Shown: positions 54,794 to 63,992 of the stretch, one piece after another
Position numbering within the stretch: position 1 is the stretch's first letter
Layout of the letters: every line of letters begins with the position of its first letter
NCBI GenBank assembly: GCA_016871315.1
Contig: VFZE01000009.1
Coordinates: 62,001-126,000, forward strand
Length of the DNA stretch: 64,000 nucleotides
Direction of reading: 5' to 3'
Source of the DNA: Acidimicrobiia bacterium
GTDB lineage: Bacteria; Acidobacteriota; Terriglobia; Bryobacterales; Bryobacteraceae
Position numbers and translations under genes: made by a program
The notes under the pieces: model-generated
What the model was told of the DNA's origin: nothing
The model's input: only the letters and a program-made list of their open reading frames with translations
The model's database searches: none

Positions 54794-56794
54794 TCACCGT
54801 CCCCAACGCAGCCCTATCGAAATACTCCGTCCGATCTTGCCGTCGGCATAAGAGAACTCCCCTGCGAACTCGGCATGGTTGGCGTGCAACAGATTCTGCG
54901 CATTGAGGAATATGCCGGCCTGCTCGCCGATCCTTCTCTCCAGCCGGAGATCGGTCCGCGTCCAGCCCGCTGCCGCCTTTGCCCCATCGTGCTTCAATTC
55001 CCCAGTTCGGTATACCTCCAGGTCCAACAACCAGCGGCGCCGTAGATCGAAGGAGGAGCGAATCTGCCCCATGTGAGCCGGATAGTGCGGACTTTGCCGG
55101 AGGATCCTCTCCGCGCTATAGCCGGGACGCAGCCTGCTGTTCCGCATGGCCGTGCTGTAAGAGCCGGCCATTCGCCAACTCCTCATGACGTCATACTGGG
55201 CCACAATTTCCCCCCCCCGCAGGACCGCGTTGCGGCTGTTGACGATCGTCGCCGGAATACTCCGCTGGCCCCGTTGCAGCGCCGCTCCGAAATTCTGCGC
55301 CGTCAGCGGAAACGGAGTTTGATATTCGCTCAATCCCCGGAACCGGTTGTGGAATGCAGTTACCTCCACGGCGGCTCTTTTCCCTAGCTGCCATCTGGCT
55401 CCGGCTTCCACCGCGCGCAATTTTTCCGGCTGCACCTGCTCGCTACCGCTGATCAGCAGCGGCACGGGAATCAGATTCCCCGATGATGCGCCCAGCGGGT
55501 AACGCAACGCGTAGTCGACGTGTGACGGGACCCGTACCGCGCCCGATACCGCCGCCCAATAAGCCTGCTTGCGCGCCGGCGTCCACATCAGCCGCACGCT
55601 CGGCTGAAAGGCCGGATCTGCCAGCGTGTATCGCTCCACCTTCGCTCCTAGCGTCAGTACCAGCAGATCCGGTGATATCTCCCAGTCATCTTGCAGGAAA
55701 GTATTCGAAATCATGTAGGTGCGGCCGGCGGGTTCGAAAAACAGATTCCGGTTGCCGTCCGTCGACAGTTGGCTGACCCGGAATCCGCCGCCGGCCAGTA
55801 GATGATGACCGTAGGGCAACCGCAGCGAATGCTGCACATCGATGTCGAAGGTCCTTACCCCGATCGGGACGATTCCTGTGTCCATCTCCTGAATGTCCTG
55901 GAAAACCTGCAGCTTTGTCTGGTCGCCCCGGCGATTGACCCGGCTCCATTCCGCCAGCAGAAACCCTGCCCCTCCTCCGGAGCGCACCTTTGCGATCTCC
56001 AGCGCCAGCGGCCGCGGATACCGGGTGACGTTGGCGTCGGCGTCCAGCAGCGCTACTTCGGCTTGCACCGTAACTTGGCTGGAATCGTTCCCGGACCAAT
56101 CCAGCCGCACTCCCGCGCGGCCCGTATTCCAGCCATCCAATTCCGGACCTGCGCTGTCGATCGCCTGCCCGTTTCTCTCCTGGTGCACCCAGGAGCGCCA
56201 CGCCAGCCTTTGCCCCACCTTCGATCCGAAACGGAAACTATAACGGCCAGGGTCCATCGAGCCGCCTGATGCGGCCAGCATCGCTCCCTGTGTCGCCTCC
56301 GCCTTCCTGGTGATCACGTTGATCACTCCACCTACCGCATTGGCCCCCCATACCGCTCCTGCCGGGCCCCGAATCACCTCGATTCGTTCAATGTCCTCCA
56401 GCATGATCATGTGGTGGTTCCACAACACCCCCGACATGATCGGATGGTATATCGTGCGGCCGTCGATCATCACCAGCAGTTGATTGTTGGCGAACGAATT
56501 GACCCCGCGCATGCCCACAGCCCACATCGATCCGCTGAGCCGCGCTACATGCACCCCAGGAACCAGACGCAGCGCCTCCGGCAGGCTGACAGCCCCGCTA
56601 CGACGCAGATCTTCTTGAGTAATGACGTGCACCGCCGCTGGCGCCCGCGACAGCTTTTGGTGGCTCTTGCGCACAGACACCACTTCGATCTTGAGGAAAT
56701 CCTCAAGGCTGAGTGAGGTGAGATCTTTTTCCTCCGCACGCAACGCTCCGGCGCTGAAAACGGCGATCAGACCATACGTGCGTATATGTTTCAT
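54794..56794 (-). CDS. TonB-dependent outer-membrane receptor (classical, short)
   Basis: 666 residues, much shorter than the Oar-like receptors and lacking the carboxypeptidase-like domain. Signal peptide MKHIRTYGLIAVFSAGALRA. A TonB-box-like LTSLSLEDFLKIEVVSV precedes the plug (~40-155: APAAVHVITQEDLRRSGAVS, LLVMIDGRTIYHPIMSGVLW, IERIEVIRGPAGAVWGANAV, GGVINVITRKA). A 22-strand-like barrel ends ISIGLRWGR. It is first in the operon with the YfiR-like gene and the hybrid kinase, so it may act as a signal-transducing receptor. The ligand is unknown. Confidence 0.93.
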   Translation of the reverse strand: MKHIRTYGLIAVFSAGALRAEEKDLTSLSLEDFLKIEVVSVRKSHQKLSRAPAAVHVITQEDLRRSGAVSLPEALRLVPGVHVARLSGSMWAVGMRGVNSFANNQLLVMIDGRTIYHPIMSGVLWNHHMIMLEDIERIEVIRGPAGAVWGANAVGGVINVITRKAEATQGAMLAASGGSMDPGRYSFRFGSKVGQRLAWRSWVHQERNGQAIDSAGPELDGWNTGRAGVRLDWSGNDSSQVTVQAEVALLDADANVTRYPRPLALEIAKVRSGGGAGFLLAEWSRVNRRGDQTKLQVFQDIQEMDTGIVPIGVRTFDIDVQHSLRLPYGHHLLAGGGFRVSQLSTDGNRNLFFEPAGRTYMISNTFLQDDWEISPDLLVLTLGAKVERYTLADPAFQPSVRLMWTPARKQAYWAAVSGAVRVPSHVDYALRYPLGASSGNLIPVPLLISGSEQVQPEKLRAVEAGARWQLGKRAAVEVTAFHNRFRGLSEYQTPFPLTAQNFGAALQRGQRSIPATIVNSRNAVLRGGEIVAQYDVMRSWRMAGSYSTAMRNSRLRPGYSAERILRQSPHYPAHMGQIRSSFDLRRRWLLDLEVYRTGELKHDGAKAAAGWTRTDLRLERRIGEQAGIFLNAQNLLHANHAEFAGEFSYADGKIGRSISIGLRWGR

Positions 56795-56939
56795 TACTCG
56801 CTGTATCGGTCAAAACAGGAAACTTTTGAGGAGATTCACTCACACAGCAACTGCTTTCCGTGCTCTCTATCTGGCTCTTGCGGCATGCCTCCGCAGCCCG
56901 CCAAAACAAGAGCGGTCGCTTGTCCGTTGCTCCCTCACC

Positions 56940-58316
56940 CTACTTCGGCAGATGCGAGTGATCCGGCTGGTACGGCCCGTGCGGGTAGACGTCGGGCACC
57001 ACGCGCACATCGGTGGTGAACTTCAGTGGGAATTTACCCGGGCCGGAATAAGTCACCTCCAGGAAGTAGGCGGTGAAACCCTGCGCCGGCTTATCCACCT
57101 TGCCGACATAGACGCCGCCCGCGGCTTCCACCGCCGTGGCCTTCCACGCGGCCCCGATGGTCATCAGCCGGAAGTCGCGCGCCTTTTCATTCGACGCCTG
57201 CCACAGCTTCACTTCCTTGGGCGCATCCTTGGCCTGCAACCGGATGCTGCCGTCCTTTTCCATTTTCCAGGAGAATCGAGGCCGCGGCGCCCCGCCGATC
57301 ACCGACTGAACCCAGGAGATTATGCTTTGCACGGCGTCGGAGTTGCGCATGGAGTGATCGGTATTCGGGATGTAGCGTAGATACTTTTCGCCCTTCAGGT
57401 CCTTGAAGTAGAACTGCGAGGAGTCGGGCAGGAAGAACTGGTCACCACTGGCGTTGAGCAGCAGCTTGGGCATGGCGAGACGGTCGCGGTATTCGTAGGG
57501 CTCGACGATCTTCATCATTTCCTTGTAGCGCGGCGTGCCGCTCCAGTCCATGATTTTCATCTGCTCGTAGTCCTTGATGGCGGGGGCCCAGAAGCCGTAG
57601 ACACGCCAGTGATGCTCAAAGCTGGGGACGACGTTGAGCATGTCAATCACGGAAGGTGCGATCGCGACCACACGCTTGTCCACGGCGGCCGTGGTCCAGG
57701 TTGTCCAGCCGCGCTTGGAGCCGCCGGCGACGATGTACTTGTCGATCGTCAATCCTCCACCGGCATCGGTTTTCGCGAATGCGGTGGCGGTGTCCATCGC
57801 GCGGACGGCGCTCTTGGTCATGGGCAGCCGTGCCAGCCACTCGGGACCGCCGCCGCGGAGAAACTTGTCCCAGCCGTAGGCGATGAGGCTGTCCTCGACG
57901 CGGGACTTGGCGGCCGGGTCGGAGAGGAACTTCAGTGGCTGGTTGGGCACCATCCGCAGCTCTACCACTACGGCGCCGGATTCACGCGCCACCATCGAAA
58001 GCATCGCCTCGGCGCGCTCCGGCGGCTTGCCGCCGTTGCCTCCGCCGGAGATAAACAGGAAAGCGGTGGTGGATGCCACCTTCTCCGGCCGGATCACCGT
58101 TACCCAGTGTTGCCACAGGGTACGGTCCACTTCTTTTTCATCGAGCCAGGTTTGCGATTTCATGTCGATGACATGCGCGGTGCAGTTGTCGCAGGTGACG
58201 GGACCGACAAGATCCCACTTATAAGCGGGGTCGTGCTTGGCCACATACTCATCCAGCGGAGTACGGGAGTTGGCGCCGAATGCAGCCAGGGCCAGCATGA
58301 CGGCGGCCAAACCCAT
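56940..58316 (-). CDS. PhoPQ-activated pathogenicity-related (PqaA-like) protein
   Basis: 458 residues from ATG 58316, where a signal peptide begins (MGLAAVMLALAAFGANS). The PhoPQ_related alpha/beta-hydrolase fold: FLFISGGGNGG (oxyanion), YIVAGGSKRGWTTWTTA with nucleophile Ser in GGSKRG, LLNASGDQFFLPDSSQFYF (acid) and IPNTDHSMR (His). The C-terminal Ig-like part follows (RFSWKMEKDGSIRLQ). The family was named from Salmonella PqaA; the enzymatic substrate is unknown. Divergent from the third Oar-like receptor with overlapping promoter regions; the frame is open a further 23 codons into them. Confidence 0.88.
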   Translation of the reverse strand: MGLAAVMLALAAFGANSRTPLDEYVAKHDPAYKWDLVGPVTCDNCTAHVIDMKSQTWLDEKEVDRTLWQHWVTVIRPEKVASTTAFLFISGGGNGGKPPERAEAMLSMVARESGAVVVELRMVPNQPLKFLSDPAAKSRVEDSLIAYGWDKFLRGGGPEWLARLPMTKSAVRAMDTATAFAKTDAGGGLTIDKYIVAGGSKRGWTTWTTAAVDKRVVAIAPSVIDMLNVVPSFEHHWRVYGFWAPAIKDYEQMKIMDWSGTPRYKEMMKIVEPYEYRDRLAMPKLLLNASGDQFFLPDSSQFYFKDLKGEKYLRYIPNTDHSMRNSDAVQSIISWVQSVIGGAPRPRFSWKMEKDGSIRLQAKDAPKEVKLWQASNEKARDFRLMTIGAAWKATAVEAAGGVYVGKVDKPAQGFTAYFLEVTYSGPGKFPLKFTTDVRVVPDVYPHGPYQPDHSHLPK

Positions 58317-58357
58317 GCGGAAAAAGGCGCCTAGGCGAAGGTTAACGTTTATAAGTA

Positions 58358-58386
58358 TTGACTGGGTCACAAGGCGATTGTACACT
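58358..58386 (+). promoter_or_regulatory. Sigma70 promoter of the third Oar-like receptor
   Basis: TTGACT (58358-58363), 17-bp spacer, TACACT (58381-58386). Together with the boxes at 524-552 and 24222-24249 it shows that each large receptor has its own near-consensus promoter. Confidence 0.65.
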
Positions 58387-58423
58387 CAACGGTGGTTGGG
58401 GTGGGGAAGGAGTGAAAAGAATC

Positions 58424-61400
58424 ATGATCAGGGGTGTGTTCGTTTCTTTCTTGTCTGTTCTGCTCATGACGGGCGCCTTCGCGCAATCCACCGACGCCAT
58501 GCTCTCCGGCACGGTGACCGATGAGAGCGAAGCCGTCATCGCTGGCGCCACGGTAGTGGCGCAGAATATCAAGACGGGCGTCGTCAGCCGTACGGCAACC
58601 AATGAGTCCGGCGTTTACGCGTTCCCGGCGCTGCCGCCGGGAGTCTACCGCCTCAGCGGCGAGATGGCCGGCTTCAAGAAGCTTGTCTACAACGAGTTGA
58701 CCCTGGAAGTGGCTTCCCGCCTCAGCATCAACCTCCGGCTGGAGATAGGCGCAACGGCCGAATCGATCGAGGTGAGCGCGCTGAATGAAGCCGCGCTGGC
58801 CACCTTCAACAGCTCCGTCGGCGGCATGCTGACGGGACAGAAGGTGCTGGACCTGCCCCTGATCAACCGCAATGCCCTGAGCCTGGTCTATGTGAACGCG
58901 GGCCTTGTGGGCGATAACTTCTCCGGCGCCCGCATCGGTACCCTCAACATCACCGTGGACGGGATGAACGTGCAGGACGGTCGCATTAACACCGGTGTTG
59001 CCTCGCCGATCTTCACCAGCGTCGATCGCATTGAAGAGTTCCGCATCATCACCTCACCCGCCGACGCCGAATACGGCCGAGGCTCCGGCCAGATCCAGAT
59101 GATCACCCGCAGCGGCGACAACAAGTTCCGCGGCTCGCTAATGGAGCAGCACCGCAACACCGTGCTTAACGCCAACACTTTTTTCAACAATCAGCGTGGA
59201 GTAAATTTGGAGACCGGCGAGCCCATCTCGCCGCGGAACAACCTGATCCGCAACCAGTTCGTGGCCCGCGTGGGCGGCCCCATCATCAAGAACCGGACCT
59301 TTTTCCACGCGCTTTATGAAGGCCAGCGGCAGCGTCAGAAGACGGCCGTGAACGCCACCACCTATACGGAAACGGCCCGCCGCGGCGTTTTCCGCTTCTA
59401 TCCGGGCGTTCAGAATGGCAACGCTGGATCGGTACGCCCATCTGTCGACAGGCTGGGTAACCCGGTGCGGCCTGCCGCAGCGACCGGCGATCTGCAAACA
59501 GTAAACCTGTTCGGCCGCGATCCCAACCGGATGGCGCCGGACTCCAGCGGTGCGGTGCAGCAGATGCTCAGCCTGACTCCGCTGCCGAACAACTTCCTGG
59601 GCGGCGATGGATTGAACACAGCCTTTTATACCTGGAGCCGCGTATCCTCGAATGACTTTGATCAGTTTAATTTCAAGGTCGATCACAATTTCAATGAGAA
59701 GCACCGCATCGCGGTGAGCTTCAACAAGGAATGGGGGCTGAACGGAAACACGTTCCTGCCGGGTCCCTTCCCGGACTCCCCGGGTGGCAACAGCAAGAGC
59801 AACGATTCCCTCACCTCGATTCAACTGACCTCCAACTTGCGCCCCAACTTGCTGAATGCTTTCCGGGTCGGCGCGTTGCGGCCCCGGCTGCGGTTCTTTG
59901 CTCCATGGGAGGTGGCCGGAAGCGACAAGCAGCCCGTCGTCGGTGGGCAGCCATACCTGCTGGACCTGCTGACGGTAACTGATCCGATTGACCTCAGCAA
60001 CGATCCTCAGGGCCGCATTTCCCCGGTTTATGACATCGCCAACGACATGACTTGGCTCAAAGCCGCCCATTCCTTCAAGGGCGGCATCCTGTTCCGGTTT
60101 GCCTCCACCAACGGGTTCAACTCCTTTGACGTGATGCCGCGGGCGCAGATCGGAAACGGCGGGCAACCGATCCGCAACCTGGATACGATCCCGGGCATCG
60201 GGGCAAATCTCGGCCTGGCCAATAACACGCTGAACAACCTGGCGGGTTCGGTGAACCAGGCCATTCAGGCGTTCAACTCGCCCGGCGGCGCCGATCCGCA
60301 ATTCCTGGCGGGAGAACCCAAACAGCGCACCTGGAAACAGCGCGAGATGCATTTCTACTTCAAGGACGATTGGAAAGTCCGGCCCAATCTGACTCTCAAT
60401 CTAGGCATCCGTTATGAGTTCTATTCCGTCCCTTGGGACGCCAATGGCAAGACCGTCGGTCTGATCGGGGGCAGTTCTTCGATCTTCGGCTTATCCGGCA
60501 CGAATTTCGGTGACATGTTCCAGCCTGGTCTGATGAACGGGCAGCTTACGCGCCTGCAACAGGTCGGCAGGAATTCCCCCAATCCGAACGAGAAGCTCTT
60601 TAACAACGACTGGAATAACTTTGCCCCGGCCGTAGGGCTGACCTGGGCGCTGCCCTGGTTCGGCAAGGACCGTACCGTCTTGCGGGCCGGCTACTCCATC
60701 GGGTACGAGCGCGGATCCCTCCGCATTGTCGACGTCGTGGCGGGCGATCAGCCCGGCTTGCGCGAGCGGCGCGTGCAGACCTTCGGAGCGCAGCACGTGG
60801 ACCTGCGCAGCCTGCGGCTACCCCTCAACCCGCTTGACCGGCCGCTGACCACTGTCCCTCTCACTGACCGCCTCCAGATTGTGCGCGCTTTCGACACCAA
60901 TCTCCGCAACCCCTATGTGCAGAACTGGAATCTGGCGATTCAGCGGGCCATCGGCGAAAGTTCCACCTTCGAGCTCCGCTATGTCGGCAACAAGGGGACA
61001 CGTCTGTGGCGCGGCACCTCCGTGAACGAGACCAACATTTTCGAGACAGGGATACTGGACGCATTCCTCATCACGCAAGCCGGCGGCCACTCGCCCCTGC
61101 TCAACCGCATCTTTATGGGGTTGAACGTGCCAGGGCTCGGTGTCGTCGACGGAGTAACCCGAACCGGTTCCGATGCCGTCCGCGCCATCACCACCACACA
61201 GACGCATTTGGCGCAAAACAACGTTGGCTCCTTCGCCGACTACCTCGGCAGCACCGATCAGCTCACTGGCGAACGTGGCGGACTGCTGCGGCGCGCAAGG
61301 CTGCCCGAGAATTTCGTGATGACCAACCCGCAGTTTGCCTCCGCCCGGCTGACTTCCAACTTCGCCAGCTCCACCTACCATTCCTTGCAACTGGAGTGGA

Positions 61401-62197
61401 TCAAGCGCTGGCGCTCAGGATGGACCATCCAATCCAACTACACTTGGTCACGAGGCTTTGGCGAAGAGGAAGGCTCCGGTCAGGAGATGGTCGATTCCTA
61501 CCGCACGCTGCGCAATCGCTCCTTCGATAAGCGCCTGATGGGTTTCCACCGCACCCACGTGATCCGCAACAACGGAACCTATGAGCTTCCCATCGGCCGC
61601 AACAAGGCGCTGGCCAGCGGTGCCCCCGGCTGGCTCAACCACATCATCGGCGGCTGGCGCACCTCTGCCGTATTCAACCTCTTCTCCGGCGCACCGCTCA
61701 ACCTTGCCGCCGACATCAACGCCATCAACACCTTCGGCGACAATACGCCAAACGCCATGGCGGTGATTCCGAAGAACATGGGCAAGGTCCAACGTGGCAG
61801 TAACGCCGTGCAGTATTTCACCGGGCTCGGCAGCACTGCTGATCCGTTTGTGAGCACCATGACGACCGCCAACAACATCCGCGGCCGCAGTACCCTTACC
61901 GCCATCACCGATGCCAGCGGCAACGTCATCCTCGCCAACCCGCAACCCGGTCAGATGGGTTCACTGGGTCAGCGGCTGCTGGAAGGCCCAGGTTCCTTCC
62001 GGCTGGATATGAACCTGATCAAGAAGATCACGGTGCGCGAGACCTGGAACCTGGAGCTTCGCGCTGATGCCGAGGATGTCTGGAACAAGCCTGATTTCAA
62101 CGACCCGAACGGCAATATCAACTCGGTGGATTTCGGGCGCATCACCGGCGCAGGCGGGAACCGGATCGTGGTGCTCAGTCTGAGGCTGAACTTCTAG
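58424..62197 (+). CDS. Oar-like TonB-dependent receptor
   Basis: 1257 residues from ATG 58424, where the signal peptide starts (MIRGVFVSFLSVLLMTGAFA); GTG 58412 is an alternative nearer to AAGGAG. Carboxypeptidase-regulatory-like domain ~25-105 (GTVTDESEAVIAGATVVAQN, YAFPALPPGVYRLSGEMAGF). Plug-like region with DRIEEFRIITSPADAEYGRG, then a long barrel (FYFKDDWKVRPNLTLNLGIR, TFELRYVGNKGTRLW) ending VVLSLRLNF. Largest of the three receptors in the window. Probable TonB-powered uptake of an oligomeric substrate, unknown. Preceded by a near-consensus promoter and followed by the Spy/anti-sigma/ECF unit on the other strand. Confidence 0.93.
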   Translation: MIRGVFVSFLSVLLMTGAFAQSTDAMLSGTVTDESEAVIAGATVVAQNIKTGVVSRTATNESGVYAFPALPPGVYRLSGEMAGFKKLVYNELTLEVASRLSINLRLEIGATAESIEVSALNEAALATFNSSVGGMLTGQKVLDLPLINRNALSLVYVNAGLVGDNFSGARIGTLNITVDGMNVQDGRINTGVASPIFTSVDRIEEFRIITSPADAEYGRGSGQIQMITRSGDNKFRGSLMEQHRNTVLNANTFFNNQRGVNLETGEPISPRNNLIRNQFVARVGGPIIKNRTFFHALYEGQRQRQKTAVNATTYTETARRGVFRFYPGVQNGNAGSVRPSVDRLGNPVRPAAATGDLQTVNLFGRDPNRMAPDSSGAVQQMLSLTPLPNNFLGGDGLNTAFYTWSRVSSNDFDQFNFKVDHNFNEKHRIAVSFNKEWGLNGNTFLPGPFPDSPGGNSKSNDSLTSIQLTSNLRPNLLNAFRVGALRPRLRFFAPWEVAGSDKQPVVGGQPYLLDLLTVTDPIDLSNDPQGRISPVYDIANDMTWLKAAHSFKGGILFRFASTNGFNSFDVMPRAQIGNGGQPIRNLDTIPGIGANLGLANNTLNNLAGSVNQAIQAFNSPGGADPQFLAGEPKQRTWKQREMHFYFKDDWKVRPNLTLNLGIRYEFYSVPWDANGKTVGLIGGSSSIFGLSGTNFGDMFQPGLMNGQLTRLQQVGRNSPNPNEKLFNNDWNNFAPAVGLTWALPWFGKDRTVLRAGYSIGYERGSLRIVDVVAGDQPGLRERRVQTFGAQHVDLRSLRLPLNPLDRPLTTVPLTDRLQIVRAFDTNLRNPYVQNWNLAIQRAIGESSTFELRYVGNKGTRLWRGTSVNETNIFETGILDAFLITQAGGHSPLLNRIFMGLNVPGLGVVDGVTRTGSDAVRAITTTQTHLAQNNVGSFADYLGSTDQLTGERGGLLRRARLPENFVMTNPQFASARLTSNFASSTYHSLQLEWIKRWRSGWTIQSNYTWSRGFGEEEGSGQEMVDSYRTLRNRSFDKRLMGFHRTHVIRNNGTYELPIGRNKALASGAPGWLNHIIGGWRTSAVFNLFSGAPLNLAADINAINTFGDNTPNAMAVIPKNMGKVQRGSNAVQYFTGLGSTADPFVSTMTTANNIRGRSTLTAITDASGNVILANPQPGQMGSLGQRLLEGPGSFRLDMNLIKKITVRETWNLELRADAEDVWNKPDFNDPNGNINSVDFGRITGAGGNRIVVLSLRLNF

Positions 62198-62219
62198 GGG
62201 GATACAGCGCCGCTTCGTC

Positions 62220-62615
62220 TCAAAAGTGGTGCTTTTTCTTCTTTTTCTTTTCGCGCTCGGCCAGGAATTCTTTGTAGGCTGCCTGCTGTTCCGGCTTGAG
62301 TATCGCCCGTACCTGCGCGATCTGATGCTGCTGAATCGCTTCAAACTCCGGCTTGTGCTTGTCCGCCACTTCCCGGTACAGGGCGCGCGTGGCATCCAGG
62401 ATGGTGTTCAGCTTCTGCAACTGATCCGGACTCAGATTCAGCCGCGTCTCCATTTCCTGCAGGTAGCGTTGCCGGTATTCTTCCGGGGAGAAACGCTGCG
62501 TGCTGGCGCTGACCGAGCGTGTCGTGTAGAGCCAGAAACCGAGGGCTCCCACGGCGGCGCCGCTGCCGAAGGTGAGAAACAAATAGGCGGCGACGATCAG
62601 GCCCGAACGTTTCAT
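62220..62615 (-). CDS. Spy/CpxP-like periplasmic protein, membrane anchored
   Basis: 131 residues. One N-terminal membrane helix (~5-30, GLIVAAYLFLTFGSGAAVGA). The rest is helical with the LTxxQ-like signature: TRLNLSPDQLQKLNTILDAT (~78-97) and VRAILKPEQQAAYKEFLAER. The extreme C-terminus is KKKKKKHHF. Spy/CpxP and CnrX-type proteins sense or buffer envelope stress or metals. It is last of three coupled genes after an ECF sigma factor and a membrane protein, so envelope-stress response is the likely context (inference). Confidence 0.75.
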   Translation of the reverse strand: MKRSGLIVAAYLFLTFGSGAAVGALGFWLYTTRSVSASTQRFSPEEYRQRYLQEMETRLNLSPDQLQKLNTILDATRALYREVADKHKPEFEAIQQHQIAQVRAILKPEQQAAYKEFLAEREKKKKKKHHF

Positions 62616-62965
62616 TGCATTTCCCTGCCATTCTGGTCATCGAAGACCAGCTCGGAAAAGGCCATCGCTTCCGGCGAATTGGCGCTGCGCAGCGTGTCGA
62701 GGTAGGTCTGCGAGTAAACCGCCTCGCTCCCATTGCCCTGCACGGTGAATTGAAACACCATCACCGCCAGGCATACCGCGGCCGCGACGCTGACCAAGCC
62801 GCGGGCGTAAAGCTGGATTCGCCAGGCGAAGTTCCTGCGCGCCTCGATCTTCTCCCACAGCCTGGGCATGAAAGCGGCGGAGGGTTCCGGGTCGGCTGAC
62901 AGCCGCCGGTACAGTGCGAACAGTCGATTTAATTCGTCGTTATCCTGATTCATAACACTGCTCAT
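62612..62965 (-). CDS. Single-pass membrane protein, putative anti-sigma factor
   Basis: 117 residues. Cytoplasmic N-terminus (~1-55: NRLFALYRRLSADPEPSAAF, MPRLWEKIEARRNF), one membrane helix at ~57-75 (GLVSVAAAVCLAVMVFQFTV), short outer tail. The position just after the ECF sigma gene (22 bp) and the topology match anti-sigma factors, but the zinc HxxxCxxC motif is absent and no family signature is clear. Its stop overlaps the Spy-like start by 4 bp. Start may be ATG 62965 or ATG 62953; no good Shine-Dalgarno for either. Confidence 0.6.
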   Translation of the reverse strand: MSSVMNQDNDELNRLFALYRRLSADPEPSAAFMPRLWEKIEARRNFAWRIQLYARGLVSVAAAVCLAVMVFQFTVQGNGSEAVYSQTYLDTLRSANSPEAMAFSELVFDDQNGREMQ

Positions 62966-62987
62966 CCATCATACATAATTCAATGGC

Positions 62988-63599
62988 TCAGCCTGCCGCC
63001 CCACCCTTGGCTTCCCGCCTCTGAGATTCCTCATAGGCCTTCAGCACACGCTGGCGGGCACGAAACAGCCTCACCTTCAATGCGTTTTCCTTCACTCCGT
63101 ATATCGCTTCCAGTTCCTTCAACGATAGGCCTTCCACTTCCTTCAGCGTCAGCAAAATGCGGTCCTCTGCGGAAACTTCCGCCAGCAGCGCCTGCGCATA
63201 TTCGCGAATGCCGTCGGCGTATTGTTTCTCACTGAGCGCCTTCCCGCCTGCCATGGCGTCGGCCACGGCCACTTGTTGTTCGCTCAGGTCCGCCATCCGC
63301 GACTCCTGCCTCCGCTTTTGGCGGCGCAAGTAATCGTAGGCGGCGTTCACCGTGAGCCGGTACAGCCAGGGCTCGAAAACTTCCGGCGCCCGCAACTGAT
63401 CGAGCGAATAATAGAGGCGTAGAAAAACCTCCTGTCCTACATCTTCGACATCTTCCGGCCTGCCTATCAGACGCGAGATCGTACCCAGGATGCGCTTGCG
63501 GTACGCCACGACGATCTGACTGAACGCAGCATCATCACCGGCTCGGGCCTTTTCGATGAGCTCGAAGTTTACCTGCATGGCGGCAGATTGGGCCACCAC
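62988..63599 (-). CDS. ECF RNA polymerase sigma factor
   Basis: 203 residues from GTG 63599 (ATG 63578 is an alternative). Sigma2 region ~15-100: FSQIVVAYRKRILGTISRLI, DVEDVGQEVFLRLYYSLDQL, FEPWLYRLTVNAAYDYLRRQ. Sigma4 region ~135-190: SAEDRILLTLKEVEGLSLKE, VKENALKVRLFRARQRVLKA. No sigma3, as expected for group IV. Followed by the putative anti-sigma and Spy-like genes. It probably directs its own operon, but no recognisable matching promoter was identified in the upstream 200 bp. Confidence 0.93.
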   Translation of the reverse strand: MVAQSAAMQVNFELIEKARAGDDAAFSQIVVAYRKRILGTISRLIGRPEDVEDVGQEVFLRLYYSLDQLRAPEVFEPWLYRLTVNAAYDYLRRQKRRQESRMADLSEQQVAVADAMAGGKALSEKQYADGIREYAQALLAEVSAEDRILLTLKEVEGLSLKELEAIYGVKENALKVRLFRARQRVLKAYEESQRREAKGGAAG

Positions 63600-63806
63600 C
63601 TACAACAAGCCCTTACCGGCCCTCGTTAGCAATGGCGCGCCCCCAAATTGTTAGGTTACAAAGCATTGATGGAAAAGGCAAAGCGCCTCTCCACGGCATC
63701 CCCCACAGACCGTGGCTCCAAGGGAGGGAAACAGGCCTGTCGGGGACCCTGTCCGCACACCGAAGCGGGCCCTTCGGCTGCCCTCACGTTCTTCATAACA
63801 ATGGGC

Positions 63807-63980
63807 TTATATGCGAGTTCGCTTCGCTTTACCCATCCCGGAGGCTCTGCACACCCGGTTGTAGTGCTCCAGCGAGCGGATAAGGTCTTCCACCGCGTAC
63901 TTGCGCTGGTACAAAGACTTCAAATCTGCCCGCAAAGAAACCTGACCATTGGGGGAGGAAACGGCGGTCTTGAGCGTCAT
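63807..63980 (-). CDS. Small ORF of unknown function
   Basis: 57 residues: MTLKTAVSSPNGQVSLRADL, then KSLYQRKYAVEDLIRSLEHY, then NRVCRASG and a basic end (KAKRTRI). Amphipathic helix in the middle, no signal, single Cys. TATAAC (63987-63992) ends 6 nt before the ATG, the arrangement seen for several other genes here. I do not recognise a family. About 210 bp separate it from the sigma gene on the same strand; that gap holds a few small hairpins (e.g. CCGAAG...CTTCGG at 63760-63777) and nothing else recognisable. Confidence 0.45.
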   Translation of the reverse strand: MTLKTAVSSPNGQVSLRADLKSLYQRKYAVEDLIRSLEHYNRVCRASGMGKAKRTRI

Positions 63981-63986
63981 GCAATA

Positions 63987-63992
63987 GTTATA
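63987..63992 (-). promoter_or_regulatory. -10-like box ahead of the small ORF
   Basis: TATAAC on the minus strand, 6 nt before ATG 63980. The -35 would lie at or beyond the window edge. Confidence 0.3.

Noticed and set aside
63640-63790. Riboswitch or structured RNA upstream of the sigma gene
   Set aside because: Several short stems are visible, but no known consensus and no covariation evidence.
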